Position numbers and translations under genes: made by a program
The notes under the pieces: generated by a model
The model's input: only the letters and a program-made list of their open reading frames with translations
Told to the model about the DNA's origin: nothing
Database searches by the model: none
Part shown: positions 6,964-14,614 of the stretch, in pieces
Layout of the letters: every line of letters begins with the position of its first letter
How positions within the stretch are numbered: the first letter of the stretch is position 1
DNA from: G020353355 sp050116155
GTDB lineage: Bacteria > Desulfobacterota > Desulfobacteria > Desulfobacterales > JAHEIW01
DNA: 19,299 nucleotides
Direction: 5' to 3'
Assembly (NCBI GenBank): GCA_050116155.1
Contig: JASFPE010000041.1
Span: 1 to 19,299, forward strand

Positions 6964-8211
6964 CTACAGCCGGTAAACATTCGGTTTTTCATCCGAATCA
7001 ATTTCAATCCCTACGGTATCCCCGGTCTTAAACCCCAATCTATTGAATTCCCTGACCATTTTATCGTGTTTATCCATGTGCCAGTATGCAGACCACATTG
7101 GATTACGAACCGTATCGATCCCATAGGCATCATGACCGCAAAGATTCACCCTGAATTTGTCCTTGGCAATCAGCGTATCGGCCTCCGATAAGAAATAATC
7201 AATTTTATAGAGGTTATCGTGAAGCGCTTTGGAAAGCTGTTGCTGTAAATCGGGGAAGTCTTCCAGATAATGGTTGGCAATCTGGAAAAGTTCTTCCGGT
7301 TCTTGAATCGACAACCCCAGCACTGCAAAGCGTTGATTCCCCATAGCAAATTCTTCAAGTTCAGATTGATACACCCTAATGATGTCAAGGACATCTTCGA
7401 TCGTCGGCTTTGGACCTTCGGAACCCAATACAATATTTTCACACATCCCGATAATTCTTAAGTAAAAGGCTCTGTTGTCCATCAGGTAAACCGGTCGTTC
7501 ACGATAATTATGGTTCTTTCTAATTCTGCGCACCCCATCCAGCTGAATTGTCCTGTCGCTTTGCTTCTGGTCAAGCGTTTCAATATGGGAGATATCTTTG
7601 GCCTGGACAACATGGATCTGTCCTTCTTCCGAAACCACAAATTCGATTTCACACCGGTGTCCTAAATTTTCCTGTATTTTTTCAGATAACTCAATTAATC
7701 TTATGTCATGGGGCGTTTTGGTGATGTAGGGCTCACGCTGAACTTTGTGCGTCTTGTCCCGACAATAACCGAATTCCCAATGGTCCCCAATCATCTTGGC
7801 CATTACGCTGGTGCCACTGATAAAAGGCATTACAATGACCCCCATGTTCTCAAAGTCAATTTCAGGGGCATCATTGAATTTTTGCTGTCGTTTTATGGTA
7901 AGCTGTTTTGCCGTCATCGCCAAATTAATAATTTTTTTTCTAGCATATTTAATGCCGCTCAAATCTGCATAGGTTTCCAGAGAGTCAAAGGTTCCACCCT
8001 TAAAGAATTCCTCTTTTGGATGCGCACTTCGGGTAATGACTTTGAAGCTTTCACGATGACGATCTAAAAAGTGCTCGAGTTCCTCAAAATTTTCATCTTT
8101 AAAATTGGATGCAGACACAAAGATAAAATCGGGAATATTGAATTTGCCTTTTTTCAATTGCTCTAAAAGCCTGGCTTTTTCAGGTAAAGTGGATTCCATC
8201 GGGTCTCTCAT
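6964..8211 (-). CDS. Orphan PEP/pyruvate-binding (PPDK N-terminal-like) ATP-grasp protein
   Basis: This 415-residue soluble protein resembles the N-terminal ATP-grasp half of PEP synthase and pyruvate phosphate dikinase. FKVITRSAHPKEEF...GGTFDSLETY (56-81) matches the family's VRSSA...ED...SFAGQ-type loop. CEIEFVVSEEGQIHVVQAKDIS (187-208) matches the strand pair ending in LQARPI, carrying the metal/ATP acidic residues (E188, E190) and Q203. The phosphohistidine domain and the PEP-binding barrel are absent. Instead a C-terminal part (about 225-415) of unknown fold follows. The final 60 residues contain many aromatic and charged residues and a KTGDTVGIEIDSD stretch. ATG at 8211 has GAGGAAAG ten bases ahead. 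Neighbours give no pathway. It could be a nucleotide-dependent kinase or ligase of undefined substrate. The PPDK-like assignment is by motif only. Confidence 0.75.
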   Translation of the reverse strand: MRDPMESTLPEKARLLEQLKKGKFNIPDFIFVSASNFKDENFEELEHFLDRHRESFKVITRSAHPKEEFFKGGTFDSLETYADLSGIKYARKKIINLAMTAKQLTIKRQQKFNDAPEIDFENMGVIVMPFISGTSVMAKMIGDHWEFGYCRDKTHKVQREPYITKTPHDIRLIELSEKIQENLGHRCEIEFVVSEEGQIHVVQAKDISHIETLDQKQSDRTIQLDGVRRIRKNHNYRERPVYLMDNRAFYLRIIGMCENIVLGSEGPKPTIEDVLDIIRVYQSELEEFAMGNQRFAVLGLSIQEPEELFQIANHYLEDFPDLQQQLSKALHDNLYKIDYFLSEADTLIAKDKFRVNLCGHDAYGIDTVRNPMWSAYWHMDKHDKMVREFNRLGFKTGDTVGIEIDSDEKPNVYRL

Positions 8212-8509
8212 GAATATTTTTCTTTCCTCGACGTCGGATTTTTCAAGTGAAATCTTATTTTCTCAATTCGTTATAAAATCTCATCAATGCAGTCATACTG
8301 TGTAAAGGTAAATATTCTTTTAATGGTGTCAAACACTGGTTGACGGCGTCCATTGGACTTCATTGCCTGAATTTATCGATTTGGCATTAACTTGAACATA
8401 TTACCAATTTTATAACATTTTCACCAGCATTATAGAATAATCGACCGCATAAAATTGCGGAAAGATTCCGAAACTCAGAAAAAAGTGTCTGTCTGCGAAT
8501 AAGTATTGC

Positions 8510-8538
8510 TTGACCAAAATGGATTTTAATATTAAAAC
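8510..8538 (+). promoter_or_regulatory. Candidate promoter of tetR-SulP cluster
   Basis: TTGACC (8510-8515) is a good -35. The -10 is weak and ambiguous: TATTAA at 8530-8535 with a 14-bp spacer, or TAAAAC at 8533-8538 with 17. The regulator's palindrome begins at 8538, so a bound repressor would cover the initiation region. Confidence 0.4.
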
Positions 8539-8557
8539 TGACTGAGTGATCAGTCAG
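8538..8557. promoter_or_regulatory. Palindromic TetR-family operator
   Basis: CTGACTGA (8538-8545) and TCAGTCAG (8550-8557) are perfect inverted 8-bp arms around GTGA. This TGA-CTGA...TCAG-TCA style is common for TetR-family sites. It ends 22 bp before the regulator's ATG, which implies autoregulation and control of the following transporter. Confidence 0.75.
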
Positions 8558-8579
8558 CTAATCATTGGTAAAAATTGAT

Positions 8580-9161
8580 ATGTCTAAGAAACAGGCAATT
8601 TTTTTAAACGCCACCAGGCTTTTTTCGCAAAAGGGGTATAAAGATACCTCCATGGCCGAGCTGGCAAGGGCAACCGGTTCAGCCGGCGGCACTATTTTTT
8701 ATCACTTCAAAACCAAAGAAGAACTTTTTGTTTCGATACTGAAAAACGTCAAAGAAACGATCATCCACGATTTCAATCGTTACCTGGAAGAGAGCCGGTT
8801 TGAAAACGGTCTCGAGATGGTGGAAGGTGCCATTTCATTTTATCTGAATCGAGCCGTAAAAATGGAAGACCACATTCGTCTGTTGCACCGTCACTATCCG
8901 TACGAACTCGCCCGGGTAAATCCGGTATGCAGGCAACATCTGGAAGCCATTTACGAATGCTTTCTGGATATGTTCGAGCAGGCCATTACACAAGGTCAAA
9001 AGGACGGCTCCATTGGGAATAGGCCTGCCAGAAAGTTGGCTTTAATTATTTATTCTATGGTAGACGGTCTGGTACGGTTCAATACGTATAACCTTTATGA
9101 TGCCGGTGCGCTTTACGATGAAGTTATTGAATCTTGCCGCAGAATGCTGAAGAACAGTTGA
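8580..9161 (+). CDS. TetR/AcrR-family transcriptional regulator
   Basis: This 193-residue dimeric repressor is typical of TetR. The N-terminal DNA-binding domain reads AIFLNATRLFSQKGYKDTSMAELARATG (6-33), followed by the recognition helix region SAGGTIFYHFKTKEELF (34-50). A helical ligand-binding domain (about 55-193) follows, containing HRHYPYELARVNPVC. ATG at 8580 is preferred to the in-frame TTG at 8565. No strong Shine-Dalgarno is visible for either. A perfect palindrome lies just upstream (8538-8557). The SulP gene starts 23 bp after the stop, so the repressor probably controls its own gene and the transporter. The effector is unknown; other TetR proteins beside transporters sense the transported compound or a related metabolite. 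Confidence 0.92.
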   Translation: MSKKQAIFLNATRLFSQKGYKDTSMAELARATGSAGGTIFYHFKTKEELFVSILKNVKETIIHDFNRYLEESRFENGLEMVEGAISFYLNRAVKMEDHIRLLHRHYPYELARVNPVCRQHLEAIYECFLDMFEQAITQGQKDGSIGNRPARKLALIIYSMVDGLVRFNTYNLYDAGALYDEVIESCRRMLKNS

Positions 9162-9184
9162 ACTCATTAACAAATATTTTCTTA

Positions 9185-11320
9185 ATGAACAGATTTTTGT
9201 CATTTTTTGATTGGCCCAAAAGATACGTCGCCAAAGACCTGAGAGCTGATATCATCGCCGGAATAACGGTTGCCTTGGTACTCATTCCCCAATCGATGGC
9301 CTACGCCGAACTGGCTGGGCTACCGCCGTATTACGGACTGTATGCATCCTTTCTGCCCCCGATCGTCGCTTCTTTGTTTGGCTCCAGCCGCCAGCTGGCC
9401 ACCGGTCCTGTGGCGGTGGTTTCGCTGTTAACTTCAACATCTCTGGAGCCGCTGGCCACATCCGGCAGTCAGGAATACATCGCTTATGCCATTTTGCTGG
9501 CACTGCTGGTCGGAGCTTTCCAGTTTAGCCTTGGGCTGTTGAGGCTGGGACTGGTCGTCAATTTTATCTCCCATCCAGTGGTGAACGGATTTAGCAATGC
9601 TGCAGCGCTGATCATTGCCACATCGCAGCTGCCAAAATTATTCGGCGTTCATGTGGACAAGGCCCCGCAACATTATGAAACGATCTACAATACGATGATA
9701 GCGGCCTGGCATCACACACACTGGCCAACGCTGTTGATGGCATCACTGGCCTTCGCTATTATGTATGGCTTAAAACGCATTTCCCCCAGGATACCAAATG
9801 TCCTGGTGGCAGTAGTGGTTACCACCGTCCTTTCCTGGGCCCTTGGATTTGAGCAGCGGGCGGTTGTGAATATAGCCGACATCAGTTCGGTTGAAGTAAG
9901 CCGGAAAATCGCAAAATTTAACCAGGCTGTCTCTTCTGTAAGGGGACTTACTGAGAAGCGCGCTGTTTTGATCAGGGATCTTAGAGCAACCGAGCGATTG
10001 CAGGGACCATATGAGGTGTTAGATAAAAAATATGCAGTGGAACATATCAGCATCCAGATCGAGCAGTATAAAGACCAAGCTCAAAACTATCGCATAAAAC
10101 TGCGCAACCTGCTTTTTTATGGGGTCAAACAGACTGCCACTAACTCCAAGTTCTATCCGGCCGGTGAAATCCCGCAAAACGCCGAAACCGACGGGCGTGC
10201 CTGGCAGATGGAGATAGGCAATGCTCCGCTACTCACCCATCGTCTGCATCTGACAGCCGGTGGTGAGGTGGTCGGCAAGGTTCCCCGTGGACTGCCCGCA
10301 TTATCCTTACCTGAAATTGATTATCATACCATTGGACACCTTCTGCCCTTTGCGGTGATCATTTCACTTCTGGGGTTTATGGAGGCTGTCTCGATTGCCA
10401 AGGCTATGGCCGCCAAGACCGGTCAAAGACTCGATCCCAACCGGGAACTCATCGGTCAGGGATTGGCCAATATGTGCGGCGCTGTGGCCAAGAGTTACCC
10501 CATATCGGGATCATTTTCCAGATCGGCCGTTAACCTGCAATCGGGAGCTATTTCCGGTTTGTCCAGCGTTTTCACCAGCCTGACGGTGGTGATCGTACTT
10601 TTGTTTCTGACGCCGCTTTTCTACCATCTACCCCAATCCGTGCTGGCGGCAATTATCATGATGGCGGTTGTGGGGTTGATTAATATCAGGGGGTTCGTTC
10701 ACGCCTGGCAGGCGCAGTGGCATGACGGCGCGATATCCATCATTACCTTTGTCTGCACCCTCGTATTTGCCCCTCACCTGGACCGGGGCATTGTCGTGGG
10801 CGTGGGCCTTTCCATCCTTGTTTTTCTTTACAAGAACATGCGCCCCAAAGTTGTCGATCTATCTCTGGATGTTGACCGGGCGCTGCACGATGCCGTTGCC
10901 AGCGGCCTGGAGGAGTGCAAGTATATTGATGTGGTCCGCTTCGATGGTCCGCTTTTCTTCGCAAATGCCAGTTACCTGGAAGACCAGATCAGAAATCGAC
11001 GGCGTACGAAAAAAGGACTGAAACATATCATTATCTCTGCCGGCAGCATTAATGATATTGACGCATCCGGTGAAGAGGCTTTATCTTTAACCGTGGACCG
11101 GGTCAGAAGCGCCGGAATTGATATTTCTTTCAGCGCGGTGAACCGCTCCGTCATGAAGGTGCTGACCCAAACGCATTTGATCGCAAAAATCGGCGATGAT
11201 CATATCTATCCGACCATTGAAGCGGCTATCAGCGCTATTCATCCGCTAACGCACAGTGGCGAAGATGAAAAGAATTGCCCGTTACGAACCGTATGTCGGA
11301 TTGGCCAGCCAGGCAAGTAG
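9185..11320 (+). CDS. SulP-family anion permease with C-terminal STAS domain and large internal insertion
   Basis: This 711-residue inner-membrane SulP (SLC26-type) transporter moves anions such as sulfate or bicarbonate. The opening segment DLRADIIAGITVALVLIPQSMAYAELAGLPP, the TM3 region LFGSSRQLATGPVAVVS, LDPNRELIGQGLANM and TM10 PISGSFSRSAVNL are all canonical. The cytoplasmic STAS domain (about 558-688) has INDIDASGEEAL with the conserved Asp-x-Ser loop. Between the membrane segment VPNVLVAVVVTTVLSWALGF-like (about 204-222) and the usual GKVPRGLPALSLP (364-376) is an extra soluble, charged stretch of about 138 residues (224-361; DNA 9854-10267), partly coiled-coil-like. Ordinary family members have only a short linker there. 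By the alternating topology it should face the periplasm. The ATG at 9185 has no clear Shine-Dalgarno site. TTG codons at 9134 or 9158, overlapping tetR, are alternatives. Sulfate uptake is the likeliest role in a sulfate reducer (inference). Confidence 0.93.
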   Translation: MNRFLSFFDWPKRYVAKDLRADIIAGITVALVLIPQSMAYAELAGLPPYYGLYASFLPPIVASLFGSSRQLATGPVAVVSLLTSTSLEPLATSGSQEYIAYAILLALLVGAFQFSLGLLRLGLVVNFISHPVVNGFSNAAALIIATSQLPKLFGVHVDKAPQHYETIYNTMIAAWHHTHWPTLLMASLAFAIMYGLKRISPRIPNVLVAVVVTTVLSWALGFEQRAVVNIADISSVEVSRKIAKFNQAVSSVRGLTEKRAVLIRDLRATERLQGPYEVLDKKYAVEHISIQIEQYKDQAQNYRIKLRNLLFYGVKQTATNSKFYPAGEIPQNAETDGRAWQMEIGNAPLLTHRLHLTAGGEVVGKVPRGLPALSLPEIDYHTIGHLLPFAVIISLLGFMEAVSIAKAMAAKTGQRLDPNRELIGQGLANMCGAVAKSYPISGSFSRSAVNLQSGAISGLSSVFTSLTVVIVLLFLTPLFYHLPQSVLAAIIMMAVVGLINIRGFVHAWQAQWHDGAISIITFVCTLVFAPHLDRGIVVGVGLSILVFLYKNMRPKVVDLSLDVDRALHDAVASGLEECKYIDVVRFDGPLFFANASYLEDQIRNRRRTKKGLKHIIISAGSINDIDASGEEALSLTVDRVRSAGIDISFSAVNRSVMKVLTQTHLIAKIGDDHIYPTIEAAISAIHPLTHSGEDEKNCPLRTVCRIGQPGK

Positions 11321-11399
11321 AGGGTCCTGGTCCAAAGAACAGGGTTTTCGGTGTTAAAATAAACAAGGTTTTTGCAAAGGCTTTTCAATGGAGGATGAA

Positions 11400-12626
11400 A
11401 TGTCTATCATCACCATATTTAGCGGCAGCTTCTGCGAGGAAAATCCCATTATCGAAGAAGTAATTTCGCACACCGGATATAGGTTGATTAACGATAACGA
11501 CGTCGTTGCCGAGGCCAGCCGGCTATCGGGAATGGAAGAAGGCAAAATCGCGCGGGCCTTTTCAGCCAGGACATCGGTGTTCAATAAATTCACCAATGAG
11601 AAGGAACGTTCCATTGCGTTTCTCAAACTTGCCGTTGCCGATATGATTCCCGATGATAATACCCTGGTTACCTGTTTTTCCGGCCAGCTGATCCCTGAAG
11701 CCGTCAGTCACACCCTGCGGGTATGTTTGATTGCAAGTCTGAAGCATCGAATTAAAGCCGCTTCCGAGAAGCTGGGGCAGTCAGAAAAAGATGCCGCTAA
11801 GCTGGTTCAGCAGCGCGAGGAAGATTGCTCGGTCTGGATCAACCAGCTCTTTAATCAAAGCGACCCCTGGGATGCGAACCTATACGACATCGTCATTCCG
11901 GCTGATAAAATGACACCGGCGGTTGCGGCAGCACTCATTGTGGACAATGCCGCCAAAGACGTGGTCAAACCAACGAAAAGTTCGCGAAAGGCCCTGGCTG
12001 ACTTCCGTCTGGCAGCTGCAACGGAGGTGGCCCTGGCCCGGGAGGGCCATCATGTGGAGGTCAGCGCCAAAAACGGGGATATCACTTTGACCATCAATAA
12101 ACATGTGCTCATGCTGGGCCGCCTGAAGGATGAACTCAAAGCCATCGCAGAGCAGGTTCCCGGGGTCACCTCGGTGGAAACAAAAATCGGCAAGGGCTTT
12201 CACAAATCGGATATTTATCGCAAGCACGATTTTGAAATGCCTTCCAGGGTGTTACTTGTTGACGACGAGCGCGAATTCGTCCAAACCCTGTCCGAACGAC
12301 TCATCCTGCGGGATATGGGCCCTGCAGTGGCATACGACGGAGAGTCAGCCCTCAATTTGATCAAAGAGGATGAACCGGATGTAATGATCGTAGATCTTAA
12401 AATGCCCGGCATTGACGGACTGGAGGTTTTACGCAAAGTCAAAGAAACGCGTCCGGAAATCGAAGTGATTATTCTCACCGGGCACGGCCATGAAGCTGAT
12501 CGAGAATTGTGCATGAAGCTCGGGGCGTTTGCTTATTTACAGAAGCCTTTGGACATCAATGTGCTCAGCGAAACAATCCAGAAAGCCAATGAAAAAATTC
12601 GGCAGAAAAAAGGGAGGAAAGATTAA
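11400..12626 (+). CDS. Cytidylate-kinase-like / BON / REC fusion protein
   Basis: This 408-residue soluble protein has three modules. Residues 1-185 follow the cytidylate-kinase-like family: start IITIFSGSF, then HTGYRLINDNDVVAEASRLSG (24-44). The lid and product region VCLIASLKHRIKAASEKLG (108-126), the QQREEDCSVWINQLF stretch and the closing NLYDIVIPADKMTPAVAAALI (160-180) also fit. The P-loop is degenerate (SGSFCEENP, no Gly-Ser-Gly-Lys/Arg pattern), so catalysis is doubtful. Residues about 218-266 look like a BON domain (GDITLTIN...VPGVTSVETKIGKG). Residues 281-400 are a complete receiver: D288, D289, phospho-acceptor D332, T360, K382. ATG at 11400 is chosen because GGAGG (11391-11395) lies just before it; the ATG at 11388 lies upstream of this site. 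It follows the SulP gene by 79 bp. I infer a signalling protein coupling transporter state to a phosphorelay. Confidence 0.85.
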   Translation: MSIITIFSGSFCEENPIIEEVISHTGYRLINDNDVVAEASRLSGMEEGKIARAFSARTSVFNKFTNEKERSIAFLKLAVADMIPDDNTLVTCFSGQLIPEAVSHTLRVCLIASLKHRIKAASEKLGQSEKDAAKLVQQREEDCSVWINQLFNQSDPWDANLYDIVIPADKMTPAVAAALIVDNAAKDVVKPTKSSRKALADFRLAAATEVALAREGHHVEVSAKNGDITLTINKHVLMLGRLKDELKAIAEQVPGVTSVETKIGKGFHKSDIYRKHDFEMPSRVLLVDDEREFVQTLSERLILRDMGPAVAYDGESALNLIKEDEPDVMIVDLKMPGIDGLEVLRKVKETRPEIEVIILTGHGHEADRELCMKLGAFAYLQKPLDINVLSETIQKANEKIRQKKGRKD

Positions 12627-12767
12627 GGGATTGAGGAAATCAGGGATTGAGGAATTGAGGAATTCTTGAATTCGGAATGCGGAATGGAGCATTCGATTGC
12701 GGATTTTGGATGCTGGATTTCGGATTTTAAACCATTTTTCCATTATTCCATTTTTCCAACATTCCAT
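12627..12767. repeat. Word-repeat island D inside the signalling cluster
   Basis: Tandem GGGATTGAGGAA units (12628-12639, 12643-12654) are followed by GAATTCGGAATGCGGAAT (12668-12685), TCGATTGCGGATT (12693-12705), GGATGCTGGATTTCGGATTTT and a pyrimidine-rich TTTTTCCATTATTCCA tract. The first two listed words match islands A and B in reverse orientation. It begins one base after the stop of the kinase-like/REC gene and ends about 70 bp before the histidine kinase. Confidence 0.8.
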
Positions 12768-12771
12768 AAGC

Positions 12772-12803
12772 TTGATGGCCCATAATTAAGAAAATTATAT
12801 AAT
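12772..12803 (+). promoter_or_regulatory. Candidate internal promoter before the histidine kinase
   Basis: TTGATG (12772-12777) is followed after 17 bp by TTATAT (12795-12800), overlapping TATAAT (12798-12803). A second TATACT lies at 12814-12819. The AT-rich block contrasts with surrounding coding DNA. Transcription of the kinase group from here is plausible but only pattern-based. Confidence 0.4.
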
Positions 12804-12838
12804 TTTAATAGAATATACTAATTTCGAGATACGAAACC

Positions 12839-14590
12839 ATGTCGATACTTGAAAAACTAAAACCCCACTTTTGGGATCACGAAGATGTCATTGCCGGACC
12901 GTATAAACACCATTTCGACTTCCCGCGAATCTGGAAAAGGGCGATTCTGGTTATCGCCACCGTTGCTCTCGTGCCTTTGATCATCTGGGCGCTGGCCGGT
13001 TATCGGCTTACCATGGAAACCATCGAAACGGACTTCGTGCAAAGCATATCTCAGCTGATTTCGAATTCCCGGCAATCTGTCTCTTTGTTTCTGACGGAAC
13101 GCAGATCGGTTTTGGATTTTGTTGCCCATGATCATACTCTGGAAACATTGAAAAATGCCGCAAGGCTTGCCGATATTTTGGATAACCTCAATAAACGCTT
13201 CGGGGGATTCATGGATCTCGGGGTCATCGACGGCAACGGGAAACAGATAAACCATATCGGTTCCCATCCACTGAAAAATCTGGATTACAGCCGGCAGCCC
13301 TGGTTCCGTGAGGTCTTAAATCACGGCGCCTACATTAGTGAACTGGTAACGGGATATCGCAACGAGCCCCACCTTGATTTTGCCGTCAAACGCAGCTTGC
13401 CGGACGGCTCATTTTTCGTGCTGCGGGCGGCTCTCAAACCGGAGCAGCTCAGGGAATCCATCACCAAAATTGATGAGGGCCCAAAGGGGGATCTTTTTAT
13501 CATTAATCACAAAGGGGTGTTGCAGACCCCTTCGCGTCACTTTGGTCCGATCTTGAATAAGATACCGCTGGCAGTACCCGAATATTCTCCAAAAGCGCAA
13601 GTGATCGAGAGCACGAATGCCAACCAGGAACGAATCTTCATCGGTTATGCCTATTTACCTGAAACTCCATACATTCTAATGATGATCAAACAGGAGGACG
13701 AAATCATTCAACCCTGGTATAAAACGGGCTGGGCATTTACGGGAATATTGGCAATGAGCGTCATGATGATTCTGCTGGTTACCCTCGCTGTCGCCACCCA
13801 CCTGGTCAATCAGATTCACGATGCCGACCAGGAAAGAGTCGATACGCTGCATCAGGTGGAATACACCAACAAAATGGTCTCCCTGGGGCGCCTGGCTTCC
13901 GGCGTGGCCCATGAAATCAACAACCCGCTGGCCATCATTAACGAAAAGGCCGGGCATATCAAAGACATATTCACTTTGACTGAAACCTACGCCAGAGATC
14001 CCAAACTCATTGATCTGGTGAATTCGGTAATTTCCACGGTCAAGCGCTGCGCGGAGGTCACCCGGGGCCTGTTGGACTTTGCGCGCCATCTCAATCTGAG
14101 CATTCAGACCATCAATTTACGAGAGGTCATCGATGAAGTCAAAAGGGTTCTAACCAAAGAGACAGATTTCAGATCGATTTCAGTGGAGGTGAAGGTATCG
14201 GAAAACATTCCGCCATTTGAGAGTGATCGTGGCAAATTGGAGCAAATTTTTTTCAATCTGTTTAATAACGCCATTAATAACATGAAAGATGGCGGTCATC
14301 TCGAGATTAGCGCCCGGCGCGAAGATGCGAAAACCGTCTCGATTGTTTTCTCCAATAATGGCCCCGGCATACCGGAGGCAGATCTGAAGCACGTTTTTGA
14401 GCCCTTTGTTTTCTCAAAACCCGGTGAAAGTCGCACAGGAATCGGCCTTTCGGTCACCTATGCGCTGGTTCAGGAAATCGGGGGCATCATCAGCGTTGAA
14501 AGCCAAATCGGCAAAGGAACCCGCTTCACCATCGAATTGCCCCTTAAGGTGACCGAAACGAAACAAAAGGATCAGGCCAATACACGATAA
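12839..14590 (+). CDS. Membrane sensor histidine kinase with dCACHE-type periplasmic domain
   Basis: This is a 583-residue inner-membrane kinase. TM1 (about 34-54) and TM2 (about 298-320) enclose a periplasmic domain of about 240 residues. Its features DLGVIDGNGKQINHIG (126-141), YSRQPWFREVL (150-160) and ISELVTGYRNEPHLDFAV (166-183) fit the dCACHE family of small-ligand sensors. No HAMP domain is evident; a short coil leads to the DHp domain with H358 in SGVAHEINNPLAII. The ATPase domain is complete: N-box FFNLFNNAIN (471-480), NNGPGIP (506-512), F-box EPFVF and GIGLSV (534-539). Autophosphorylation should therefore work. The ATG at 12839 has only a weak GAG ahead. The next gene, a DHp-only paralogue, starts 24 bp downstream, so the two should be cotranscribed. 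The ligand is unknown; in this setting an anion or carboxylate is a reasonable guess. Confidence 0.92.
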   Translation: MSILEKLKPHFWDHEDVIAGPYKHHFDFPRIWKRAILVIATVALVPLIIWALAGYRLTMETIETDFVQSISQLISNSRQSVSLFLTERRSVLDFVAHDHTLETLKNAARLADILDNLNKRFGGFMDLGVIDGNGKQINHIGSHPLKNLDYSRQPWFREVLNHGAYISELVTGYRNEPHLDFAVKRSLPDGSFFVLRAALKPEQLRESITKIDEGPKGDLFIINHKGVLQTPSRHFGPILNKIPLAVPEYSPKAQVIESTNANQERIFIGYAYLPETPYILMMIKQEDEIIQPWYKTGWAFTGILAMSVMMILLVTLAVATHLVNQIHDADQERVDTLHQVEYTNKMVSLGRLASGVAHEINNPLAIINEKAGHIKDIFTLTETYARDPKLIDLVNSVISTVKRCAEVTRGLLDFARHLNLSIQTINLREVIDEVKRVLTKETDFRSISVEVKVSENIPPFESDRGKLEQIFFNLFNNAINNMKDGGHLEISARREDAKTVSIVFSNNGPGIPEADLKHVFEPFVFSKPGESRTGIGLSVTYALVQEIGGIISVESQIGKGTRFTIELPLKVTETKQKDQANTR

Positions 14591-14614
14591 AAGATGATCA
14601 AACGGAGTTAGACC

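Larger units (their letters stand above)
8212..8564. promoter_or_regulatory. Divergent control region between the ATP-grasp gene and tetR
   Basis: This is an AT-rich 353-bp gap between divergent genes. On the minus strand TTGACA (8327-8332) is a possible -35 for the ATP-grasp gene, followed by AT-rich DNA without a clean -10. Near the right edge are the tetR promoter candidate and operator, given separately. No coding potential or repeat words were seen. Confidence 0.4.
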
